A DNA stretch of 19,673 nucleotides from Chrysochromulina parva (lineage: Eukaryota; Haptophyta; Prymnesiales; Chrysochromulinaceae), in NCBI GenBank assembly GCA_002887195.1, contig PJAB01000867.1:1-19673 (forward strand). The letters run 5' to 3'. Numbering within the stretch: position 1 is the first letter of the stretch; each line of letters opens with the position of its first letter. Both the position numbers and the translations under genes were made by a program. Under the pieces are notes generated by a model. It saw nothing but the letters and a program-made list of their open reading frames with translations, had not been told where the DNA came from and made no database searches. Below are positions 8,495 through 15,921 of the stretch, one piece after another.

Positions 8495-8626
8495 TCTGTG
8501 ATTGCGTTGAGAATCCGCGATGCGGACCACTACGCCGACTTCGACGCCGCACTGGCGGCCGACGTACTCGCGCCCGCCGCTGAGCAGTTTCGAGCAGTTT
8601 CAAGCGCACGCCCGAACGTGCTTTGA
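8480..8626 (+). CDS. Possible first exon of the FABP-like gene (48-codon ORF)
   Basis: The frame starts MSDVASVIALRIRDADHYAD and continues with an Ala/Asp-rich amphipathic stretch ending at TGA 8624-8626. Its composition looks more protein-like than the overlapping frame that leads directly into the FABP-like gene. A GT at 8618-8619 (exon ending AAC, phase 0) could join the AG at 8749-8750, which is also phase 0 for the downstream frame. This is inference only. It may equally be a small independent or untranslated ORF. Confidence 0.3.
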   Translation: MSDVASVIALRIRDADHYADFDAALAADVLAPAAEQFRAVSSARPNVL

Positions 8627-8708
8627 GCAACTACATTCCAACGCCCGGTACTGCACCGCGCCTTTTTGCACAGAGGCGCTCGTTGGCTTCGTTGGCCGCT
8701 TGTGCAGG

Positions 8709-9308
8709 ATGGCTGCGTGTGGCCTGTGCGGTGACCAGCGAGGCTCTCAGCTACGTCGCATAACGACGGTGACAAAGCTGGAGCACCAACAGCCAGCCGA
8801 GAGCGCCGCTCGCACCTTCGTTGGCACGTGGTACAATACGTCGACAACCGGGCTCGAGGACTACCTTAAGTGCCTCGGCGTGTCCTGGGTCGAGAGCCAG
8901 CTCGCGTTGCGCTTCCGCCCGAAGTGTGAGGTTAGCATCACGGACGGCGTGCTGCAGGTGCGCATGCCGACACCCATGGGCGAACGCGTTGAGAAGCTGC
9001 CCATCGACACCGAGGTCGTCGACCGGGACCCCTTGGGCAACGAGTTCATCAAGCACTCGTATTGGGATGGCTCGGTGCTCGTGACGCTCGCGCAGGACCG
9101 GCGTGGCAAACTCGCGGACGTTCGCACCACGCGCGCCATCTGCGACGGAGCCCTCGTGCAGAGGAGTAGCATTGTTCGGCGAGGGAACGAGGGCAGCGAC
9201 TCGAGTGCACGCAGGTGCGGCGACAGGGACAGTGGAGACGCTGACGCTAGCGGCGACGGGGCCGTGTGCTTTGAGCGCATCTTCAAGAGACAGGACGCGC
9301 GTAGTTGA
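8709..9308 (+). CDS. Fatty-acid-binding-protein-like (calycin) protein
   Basis: ATG 8709 has a strong context (A at -3, G at +4) and gives 199 residues. The frame is open upstream to an ATG at 8520, but those 63 residues look non-protein-like. Residues 37-61 carry the FABP entry signature FVGTWYNTSTTGLEDYLKCL followed by GVSW, as in the family's GxW...f.dylkalGvg. Beta-strand-like segments follow with the FABP rhythm: KCEVSITDGVLQV (72-84), FIKHSYWDGSVLV (113-125) and KLADVRTTRAICDGALV (134-150). The end, VCFERIFKR (187-195), corresponds to the last strand (vctRvYek). FABPs carry fatty acids or other lipids in the cytosol. A Ser/Gly/Asp insert of about 26 residues (160-185) before the last strand is unusual, and total length exceeds the usual 130-140. 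The gene converges on the polymerase gene. Confidence 0.78.
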   Translation: MAACGLCGDQRGSQLRRITTVTKLEHQQPAESAARTFVGTWYNTSTTGLEDYLKCLGVSWVESQLALRFRPKCEVSITDGVLQVRMPTPMGERVEKLPIDTEVVDRDPLGNEFIKHSYWDGSVLVTLAQDRRGKLADVRTTRAICDGALVQRSSIVRRGNEGSDSSARRCGDRDSGDADASGDGAVCFERIFKRQDARS

Positions 9309-9568
9309 GAGATGAGACGGCTCCATATGATCGCCACCATAAGTTACGAGGGGTGAGTCGACCGGGTAAGGTAACTAGACATACGATAGATTGGAAACTC
9401 CAGTGCATCTGACAACCGCGCCGTAAACGCGGGTCGCGGCCGACGACACCAGGCGACGCACGTTACCGTACCGATACCCTTGTGGTTGTGCCGCACTCCA
9501 GGGCCTCGGGGTGGCGTCGGAACGGCGTGTCGGCGCTCGTCGTCTTTTCCCCCCAGACCCGGAATCAC
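9309..9568. other. Convergent intergenic region
   Basis: These 260 bases separate the 3' ends of the FABP-like gene (plus) and the RNA-dependent RNA polymerase gene (minus). No gene or clear terminator was seen. Overlapping 3' UTRs are likely given the short distance. Confidence 0.5.
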
Positions 9569-12500
9569 TCACTCAAGGAAGGAGCCGTCCGCCAGCATTT
9601 CGTCGATGTCCACATCCAACACCATCGCCACGGTGCCACTCGTTGGGCGCCGCCGTCTCTGACGTGCATTAAGGCGGCCCATGTCGACGGCGTATGGCGC
9701 CCTGCCCGAATGGAGCTTGGCGTGGCGATTGCGCACCTTCAGCTGGAGCAGGATATCGCCAGCCACCAGCCAAACGAAGTTCAAGTTCGGCCAAGGCCGC
9801 TGCTTCCGCGTGGTTTGCTCCATGCAGCGCTTGCAAAGGCCGCAGGCAAAATAATTCGAGGTGTGGAACGAGGCGGCGTTTGAATACACGGCCACATGGA
9901 GTGCCGATGCTCGCAAAAAGAGCGCGTCACTGATGGCCACAGCAGGATCCTCACCCTGGAGAAGCATCGCCCTGTGCTTGCTGACGATGGCTGCAAAGGC
10001 GGCTCGCTTCTTCCAGTTCCACTCGTCGTCGCCCCTGTCGCCCCTGGGCAAGTTCTTGACTTGGTCCTTGTACGCCTTCCATTCATACGGCCAGACGCTT
10101 TGCCAATGTGTGAATAGGTTCTGCTCGTCCGGGCTCATCTGGCTCCAGTCCTTGAGCTGCAACTCAGGGTCGAGAGACGGCTTGGGGCAAGACTCGAGCG
10201 GCGAGGACGCCAGCGTGCTCAGAATGCTGTTTGAGCTCACCGCCAACCACATGCGAGCGAGCGCCGACTGGCTCGTCAAACTCTTGCGCGCATGCACATC
10301 GGCGTTCTTTTGCAAATGGTACGGCAGGCACCGATCGAGGTGTGGGGGGATCTTGAGTACCGTATCAGCCTTGCCGGCGTCGCACGCGGCCATGTACAGG
10401 TAACTCAGCTCAATGCATTGGTCGCTCTGGGCGCCTTGGAGGTCCGCCCACGCCTTCCATTTGGTCGCAACGTCTCGCATGATCTCCTGCCCCTCCCGGC
10501 ATCGTCTGAAATTGTTGATCAGCTCACGATGCAGGTCCGCCTCGGACAGGGTCTCAAGCCGCCGGGGCGGCGCTGGCGCAGCCGATAGCGTCGCCCCTGG
10601 CGCAGCCGGAGGTATCGCTTGCACTACGACATCCGGATGCACGTCGGGTTCAGCTGACTGCGGCTCAGCCCTTCGCACTTCCCATGGCGCAAGCGGAGTC
10701 TCAGGCCATTGGTCGAGGATGCATTTCGTCTTGATCACCGAGAAGATGTCGCCATCCATGTCGGAGCCGGTGATCTGATCGGCGAGCGAGCGCCTGCCCT
10801 TGGTAGAGAGCACGAGGGCAGTCAGCCCGCGGGTGCCCTTGCCGAACTGGAAGTGATCCTCAAGGGCTCGAACAGGTCGGACGGCCTTGACACAGCGGAT
10901 GTCGCCGGGATGGCAGCCGGGAGCCTTGTACACGAGGATCCGATCTTCGACCCAAACAGAGCCTTGCAAGTAGACAGCGACCTCACCCTCCTCGAGCGTG
11001 TCGGACGGGTCAGGGATCGCCATCAGAGAGAACGAGTCGGGCAGAGAAAACCGGCCTCGAGCTATGCCCTTCAGGTGGCTCTTGAGTTTAGCAGCGAGCT
11101 TCTGTCGAAGGACCGGATCGCGTGTGTCCATGCCCGCGATGAGCATGTCTGCCGGCGAGGGACCCATATATGGCCCATCGATCTCCACGTGATCCAGCGC
11201 AAGCGTGCGGTCAAGTTCCATCGCATCCTCGTCCTTCAGCTCATCTTCACTCATCACGAGCGCGAACAGTTCTTGATATTCCTTGGCCGCCTCGGACTGC
11301 AGGTGCAGTAGAGCCTCCACCATCTTGACCCCACCCCGTGCTTCAAGCAGTGGCACGAGAAACTGGCTGCTCGCCGCTTCGTTGGGCTTGCCCTGTGCGC
11401 CGTTGATCTCGAGCGAGCCGCGGCTCTCGAGGTTGCCTGACGCACCTTCCACCTTGACCATCGACCGACGCACCACGATGGTCCGCTTCGGTAGGCACGC
11501 TGACGTCGTCAGCGTGCCTTTGGCCAGCGCGTCATACCACAGGCGTATCTGCATGACGAGCGGTGCCTCCCTCCACTTCCGCGAGTCGGGCAGCGGGCGC
11601 CTGTCGAGCTCCCACATGATGAGCTCTTCCACGAGGTCGACCGAGATCATGCCCGCCCCATCGGTCATGATGTGCTTGTCACCATTCGCATCGAGGGCAG
11701 GCGACAAGCCGTCCGGCTCAACGCCGTGCTTATCGGAAATCTCGACGATGAAAATGATGCTTCTGCTGCTCGCGTCGGCTGCATCATACAGCCCGAGCTG
11801 CCGGAGCGCTCGGTGCAACGCGCCCCACGACTGGCACTGCATGTCTCGCAGGTCGCGGATGACGCGGAACGTGCAGCTCTCGAGCACGGAGACGGTGCCT
11901 GAGAGGGCCAGCTCCCCGCGCGCCGCGTACTTGGCGACACTTTTGCATGTGCGCAGGTCGACGCCAAGACCTTCGCGAGCAGCCTGCACGCTCCACCAGC
12001 CGGTGGAGTGCACGCCAAGGTCGGCAGCGGGCCCGTCCACGGCCAGGAACCAAATCTGCTCGTCGAGCTTGCCCGCGTCCTTGTACAGCACGAAGCGGTA
12101 CGTGCGTCCCGCGACAACGATAGGCGCGTTGAAGAACTGATGCAGCTTGTGCGCCATTTCAAGGTCCCTGCTTCGCTTCTCAAAGGCATCATGTGAGCGT
12201 ACCGAGCTCCTGACGAGATTCACCTTGAGCAACATCTCGCTCCCGACGACGTGCTGTAGCCGCGTGGTCGGCATGGGCCTCGGGCCGACAAGTGTCACTC
12301 CGCCGCTCACTCCGACACTCGCTCCGACACTCGCCTCGCCCTCGGAAGAGCCCAGCATCATGTCATCGAGGTCCATGATCGCCGAGTATCCGAGCGTCCG
12401 GTCGGAGCCTTTCGGTGGCGCATGCACGGCCAGCAGCTTGTTGAGCGCCGTCCTGGGCAGCAGCTTGTCGCTCGCAGCGAGCGCGGACACCGCCCGCCAT

Positions 12501-13654
12501 GAGCCCTCGGTAAAGGCCCGAGCCAGGCTGTTGATGACGGAGGGGCTCAGCTCGGTCGGCTTGGCGCCTGCTGCCTCAAGCGCGAAGCGCAGAGGGAAGG
12601 GCAGCACACTTCCCACATCGACCACATGCTTGCTCGCGCGCGACGTGGCTGCCACCGGTACCGGCACTGGCACTGCCACCGGCGGGACCTCCTGCAAGGC
12701 CTCCGTCACGGGCTCATCTGTCCGCTTGGCACCTGGTCCTGCCAGGCCCTCTTGCTTGTGGGTCATGTGCACCGCCACGAGAGCATCAGCATCCTCGAAG
12801 ACGCCGTCATTTTGCCAGTAGGCCGACAGTTGCGACTCATCTTGCTGCGGTGGGACATCGACGTCATCGAGCGGCGCCGAGTCCGCAGTTGACGCCTGCG
12901 AGGGGTATAAATATAGCTCGTCCGAGTCGTCCATCATCGTCGGCGGGTATGCGAGCACCGGAACTGGCACTGCCACCGGCGAGACCTCCTGTAAGGCCGC
13001 CACAGGTACTTGGTCGAAGGCGAGCTCGCGCGGCGCACGCGACATGCCAGCCGCACGCGACATGCCAGCCGCCGGTAACGGAGAGGCCTCGCAGCGCTGC
13101 TGAACAAAGGCCCGCGAGAGCGGTGTCGAGGCTGCTGGGGAGCTGGGCACAGCTCTGGCCTTGCTCTTGCCAAGAGCTTCCAGTGGCCGCTTCATGCCTG
13201 CCGCAGGGGTGCCAGCTGCAGCATGTTGCGGACGAGGTGGTGATGCATCGTGGCAAATGCTTCGCCCTGGAGATCCCTTTGGAGACGTAATCGTGCACAT
13301 AGCCATGGGCTGAGACGGCGGCGACGAGGCGGCGATCGGGGAAGTTGCCTCCTCGTTCATCTCTTGCACATCGCCTTGATCACGGGTGCGTAGCCTCGAG
13401 GGCGACAAGGCTTGCTGCTCTGCGTCAGTGAGCTTGTCCGAGTTCTCCCTCCACCACACGTTTTCCTCCGACTCCGGTACGGCGGCCGCGCCTGGCATCT
13501 CCGCGCTATCGAAGGCCTCCATAAGCTGTGCCTCCGACTCAGGAACCGCGGCCGCGCCTGGCATCTCCGCGCTATCGTAGGCCTCCATAAGCTGTGTCTC
13601 CGACTCAGGAGCGGCGGCCGCGCCCTGGGCTATGAAGGCTTTCACATGCTTCAT
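9569..13654 (-). CDS. RDR: RNA-dependent RNA polymerase of the RNA-silencing (RDR) family
   Basis: The frame is open to a TTG at 13693; the first in-frame ATG is at 13654, giving 1361 residues without an intron. The N-terminal 500 residues are low complexity, with 22-residue tandem repeats (AAAVPESEAQLMEAFDSAEM), a basic KRPLEALGKSKAR patch and two Val-Pro runs. The RDR core follows. Recognised landmarks are RFVLYKDAGKLDEQIWFLA (520-538), TDGAGMIS (664-671, the family's sDGxGxIS), then RGRFSLPDSFSLMAIPD, LEEGEVAV, CHPGDIRCVKAV (914-925), and the catalytic GSDMDGDIFSVI with Asp 965, 967 and 969. The C-terminal helical head ends WLVAGDILLQLK, as in the family. RDRs make double-stranded RNA from single-stranded templates to feed Dicer and Argonaute. 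The second catalytic-loop residue is Met, where plants have Leu or Phe and QDE-1 has Tyr. All three catalytic Asp are intact, so it is probably active. The subfamily is unclear. Confidence 0.93.
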   Translation of the reverse strand: MKHVKAFIAQGAAAAPESETQLMEAYDSAEMPGAAAVPESEAQLMEAFDSAEMPGAAAVPESEENVWWRENSDKLTDAEQQALSPSRLRTRDQGDVQEMNEEATSPIAASSPPSQPMAMCTITSPKGSPGRSICHDASPPRPQHAAAGTPAAGMKRPLEALGKSKARAVPSSPAASTPLSRAFVQQRCEASPLPAAGMSRAAGMSRAPRELAFDQVPVAALQEVSPVAVPVPVLAYPPTMMDDSDELYLYPSQASTADSAPLDDVDVPPQQDESQLSAYWQNDGVFEDADALVAVHMTHKQEGLAGPGAKRTDEPVTEALQEVPPVAVPVPVPVAATSRASKHVVDVGSVLPFPLRFALEAAGAKPTELSPSVINSLARAFTEGSWRAVSALAASDKLLPRTALNKLLAVHAPPKGSDRTLGYSAIMDLDDMMLGSSEGEASVGASVGVSGGVTLVGPRPMPTTRLQHVVGSEMLLKVNLVRSSVRSHDAFEKRSRDLEMAHKLHQFFNAPIVVAGRTYRFVLYKDAGKLDEQIWFLAVDGPAADLGVHSTGWWSVQAAREGLGVDLRTCKSVAKYAARGELALSGTVSVLESCTFRVIRDLRDMQCQSWGALHRALRQLGLYDAADASSRSIIFIVEISDKHGVEPDGLSPALDANGDKHIMTDGAGMISVDLVEELIMWELDRRPLPDSRKWREAPLVMQIRLWYDALAKGTLTTSACLPKRTIVVRRSMVKVEGASGNLESRGSLEINGAQGKPNEAASSQFLVPLLEARGGVKMVEALLHLQSEAAKEYQELFALVMSEDELKDEDAMELDRTLALDHVEIDGPYMGPSPADMLIAGMDTRDPVLRQKLAAKLKSHLKGIARGRFSLPDSFSLMAIPDPSDTLEEGEVAVYLQGSVWVEDRILVYKAPGCHPGDIRCVKAVRPVRALEDHFQFGKGTRGLTALVLSTKGRRSLADQITGSDMDGDIFSVIKTKCILDQWPETPLAPWEVRRAEPQSAEPDVHPDVVVQAIPPAAPGATLSAAPAPPRRLETLSEADLHRELINNFRRCREGQEIMRDVATKWKAWADLQGAQSDQCIELSYLYMAACDAGKADTVLKIPPHLDRCLPYHLQKNADVHARKSLTSQSALARMWLAVSSNSILSTLASSPLESCPKPSLDPELQLKDWSQMSPDEQNLFTHWQSVWPYEWKAYKDQVKNLPRGDRGDDEWNWKKRAAFAAIVSKHRAMLLQGEDPAVAISDALFLRASALHVAVYSNAASFHTSNYFACGLCKRCMEQTTRKQRPWPNLNFVWLVAGDILLQLKVRNRHAKLHSGRAPYAVDMGRLNARQRRRRPTSGTVAMVLDVDIDEMLADGSFLE
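10748..10762 (-). other. Catalytic DxDGD motif of the polymerase
   Basis: These bases on the minus strand encode D-M-D-G-D, the metal-binding loop of the double-psi beta-barrel polymerase. The flanks GS and IFSVI agree with the family pattern SGSDLDGDxYxV. Confidence 0.92.
13466..13630 (-). repeat. 66-bp tandem repeat in the polymerase N-terminus, 2.5 copies
   Basis: Units start at 13466, 13532 and 13598 with a 66-bp period. They encode a 22-residue acidic motif (PESE.QLMEA.DSAEMPGAAA) repeated two and a half times. The period is in frame, and the region is outside the catalytic core. Confidence 0.88.
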
Positions 13655-14011
13655 CGACGAAGCCGACGCTGCGAATTTGCCGATTCGCGCCAAAGCCTTT
13701 AATTACAAACTCATGTATGTGAACGTTAACACGACAGACGCGTCAACCGGTGCTACGGCACTGTACTGCCCGCTCGTATGTATGTGTGATGTGAACGGCG
13801 TCAGTGTGACTTCTAACACAACCTTCGACACTCACCAGTAAAGCGCACCAATACGCCTTCAATACATGTACCCGCGTCACCTTGTAAGGTCTGCACTGGG
13901 GCTGAGCGAGGGCGAAATATGCACGCGTCGCCAAAAGAAGGCTCTGACGTCCGAGCGAGGGCTTGCCCTTTCTTCAAGTGTGATTTCACAACGTATCGGC
14001 CGGCCGGCATC
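13655..14011. promoter_or_regulatory. Divergent intergenic region, likely shared promoter
   Basis: The polymerase gene (minus) and the HemW-like gene (plus) start back to back, 357 bases apart by the ATGs chosen here. The central part (about 13695-13860) is more AT-rich than its flanks. No convincing TATA box is seen. A GTTAAC palindrome lies at 13725-13730. Alternative HemW starts at 13919 and, out of frame, 13866 fall inside it. Confidence 0.5.
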
Positions 14012-15337
14012 ATGCACAAATTCCACGTGGCCGCGACGGCGAGCCTCGCGGCCGCGTCGTCGGCGGCGCCGACCGTAGGAAGCGTGCTGCCACGCGCCAT
14101 CTACGTGCACTTGCCGTTTTGCCGCCGGCGCTGCTTCTATTGCGACTTTCCGATCGTTGCAGTCGGCGACCGTCCCGGAGCCGCTGACGCCGCCGCCGAA
14201 CGATACTGCGCCCTCCTCGACCGGGAGCTGGCGCACTCGCCCGATGCGCGGCCGCTGACCTCCGTCTACTTTGGCGGCGGCACGCCCTCGCTTACGCCGC
14301 CGCGTCTGCTGCACAAGCTGCTGCGCCAGCTCGACGAGAAGCACGGGCTCACCCAAGGCTGCGAGGTGACGCTTGAGATGGACCCAGGCACGTTCGACCG
14401 CACCGCGCTTGACGCCTTCGTGGCAGCCGGGGTGACGCGCGTGTCGCTTGGTGTGCAGTCCTTCGACGACGCACTGCTCGAGGCGTGCGGCCGCGTGCAC
14501 CGCGTGCACGACGCGCATGGCGCGCTAGAGCTCCTGCTCGGCCACGCGCAGCCTCTCTCCGTGAGCCTGGACTTGATCGGCGGGCTGCCGCACCAGACGC
14601 TGGAAACGTGGCAGCGCTCGCTCGATGCGGCCGCGCGCAGCGGCGCCCACCACGTCTCCGTGTACGACCTGCAGATCGAGCCTCGCACAGCGTTCGGGCG
14701 CTGGTTTGCGCCGGGCTCAGCTCCGTTGCCGACAGAGGAAGTGGCGGCCGATATGGTACGGGCGGCATCGGCCACGCTGGGCGCGGCGGGGTTTGAGCGG
14801 TACGAGGTGTCCAACTACGCGCAGGCGCACCACCGCTCGCAGCACAACAGCGCATACTGGCGTAACGAACCATTTTTGGCGCTTGGGATGGGGGCGACGT
14901 CACACGTCGGCGGCGTCCGGCTGGCGCGCCCACGCAAGATGAAGGAGTACGAGACTTGGGTGGACGAGCTCGAGCGGGGCGGCTGGGAGGCGCGCACGCA
15001 GGCCGCCCTCGCCTCGGGCGACGCGGTCTACGAGGAGGGTCGCGATGCGCTCACGACGGCGCTCATGCTGCAGCTGCGTACCCGCGAGGGAGTCGACCTC
15101 GAGGAGCTGCGAGCGCGCTTTGGCGCCGAATTGGGCGCGGCGGCGGCCGCGGCGTGCGCGGACGCGGCGGCCGAGCTCCCGAGCGCGTGGACGCGCCTCG
15201 AGCCGGGGCGTGCCCTCGCGCTGCAGGACCCTGAGGGCTTCCTCTTCTCGAACGATGCGATCGCCACCGTCTTCGCGCGCCTCGACGAGCACAGCCCGAC
15301 ATCAAAAGAGGAAGAGGACGTCGACCTACCCAGCTAG
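14012..15337 (+). CDS. hemW: HemW-like radical-SAM protein (coproporphyrinogen oxidase-like family)
   Basis: ATG 14012 (A at -3) gives 441 residues; an in-frame ATG at 13919 would add 31. The Ala/Ser-rich, acid-poor first 27 residues (HKFHVAATASLAAASSAA) look like an organelle-targeting or signal sequence. Then IYVHLPFCRRRCFYCDF gives the radical-SAM cluster ligands Cys37, Cys41 and Cys44. The residue two after the last Cys is Phe, the HemW pattern CxxxCxxCxF; true HemN has a fourth Cys there. FGGGTPSL (87-94) is the SAM-binding GGGTP motif. EMDPGTFD, GVQSFDDALLEACGRVH, DLIGGLPHQTLETW, GMGATSHV and the C-terminal LMLQLRTREGVDLEEL all fit HemW along its length. HemW is described as a heme-binding chaperone that inserts heme into respiratory proteins and lacks coproporphyrinogen oxidase activity. 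A mitochondrial or plastid location is inferred. Confidence 0.92.
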   Translation: MHKFHVAATASLAAASSAAPTVGSVLPRAIYVHLPFCRRRCFYCDFPIVAVGDRPGAADAAAERYCALLDRELAHSPDARPLTSVYFGGGTPSLTPPRLLHKLLRQLDEKHGLTQGCEVTLEMDPGTFDRTALDAFVAAGVTRVSLGVQSFDDALLEACGRVHRVHDAHGALELLLGHAQPLSVSLDLIGGLPHQTLETWQRSLDAAARSGAHHVSVYDLQIEPRTAFGRWFAPGSAPLPTEEVAADMVRAASATLGAAGFERYEVSNYAQAHHRSQHNSAYWRNEPFLALGMGATSHVGGVRLARPRKMKEYETWVDELERGGWEARTQAALASGDAVYEEGRDALTTALMLQLRTREGVDLEELRARFGAELGAAAAAACADAAAELPSAWTRLEPGRALALQDPEGFLFSNDAIATVFARLDEHSPTSKEEEDVDLPS

Positions 15338-15378
15338 GACGTCCACATATCCAGCAAGGACGTCGACTGAACCCACGA
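15316..15378 (+). repeat. 21-bp repeat across the HemW stop codon
   Basis: Three imperfect 21-bp units beginning GGACGTC lie at 15316, 15337 and 15358. The stop TAG (15335-15337) sits at the first junction, so the last residues (EDVDLPS) belong to the repeat. Confidence 0.7.
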
Positions 15379-15921
15379 GTCCGCGGCGTCAGCGTGTGAG
15401 TGCGTACAACACCGTTCTAGAATAAGAAGAAAGGGGGCCGTCACATGGGGGCCGTTCGCGGAGATTGCAGATTCGCCTCATCTTTCGTTTTGGGGGGAAG
15501 GGGATACATGGTGTGATCTTGACATGGATCCTGGTCTGCGATTTGAGTCGCAAACATGCATTCGTACAAGTAGTTTCTCTCCTCTCGAGATTCCGCGAGC
15601 GCTGCCTACACCAAAATGAGGACTGCACCTCGTCGACCGGGCGAGCAGAATGGTCTGCTGCCAACAGCAGCAGCAGTGTGAACAGCAGGAGCAGGGAGGA
15701 AGCGGCGGTCGTGGCGGATCGGAGAAGCGTGTCATCACGTTTTCATTATACGGCCGTACTCCGAAGTACGTGCTCGGCGCATGCTACATCTCTCCCACAA
15801 CCCCACTCTCTCCTTCTCGCATTGTGTTCTTGTGCTCTTTGTATGTTCCTTGTGCTCCTTGTACATGCTTCTCTATGGACTGTTCCGCGCCCCATCGTTC
15901 CCTTCTTCATTCTCCCTCCCT
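15338..15921. other. Convergent intergenic region (584 bases)
   Basis: The 3' ends of the HemW-like gene (plus) and the stalk membrane protein gene (minus) face each other here. Open frames exist on the plus strand but have no domain, contain Ser/Cys-rich junk-like composition and run into the opposite coding strand. CAG-rich (15659-15690) and pyrimidine-rich (15785-15930) stretches are present. No RNA gene is recognised. Confidence 0.5.

Noticed and set aside
8520..8708. Use of ATG 8520 as the FABP-like start
   Set aside because: The added 63 residues are Thr/Pro/Arg/Cys-rich and unlike a FABP N-terminus. ATG 8709 has a better initiation context and a normal distance to the GxW motif.
9215..9250. 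CAG|GTGCGG ... CTAG as an intron in the FABP-like gene
   Set aside because: The interval is only 36 bases and lacks a pyrimidine tract, so it is too short to be a credible spliceosomal intron.
12906..12913. Perfect TATAAATA on the plus strand
   Set aside because: It lies inside the polymerase coding sequence, where it encodes Tyr-Leu-Tyr on the minus strand. No plus-strand gene follows at promoter distance.
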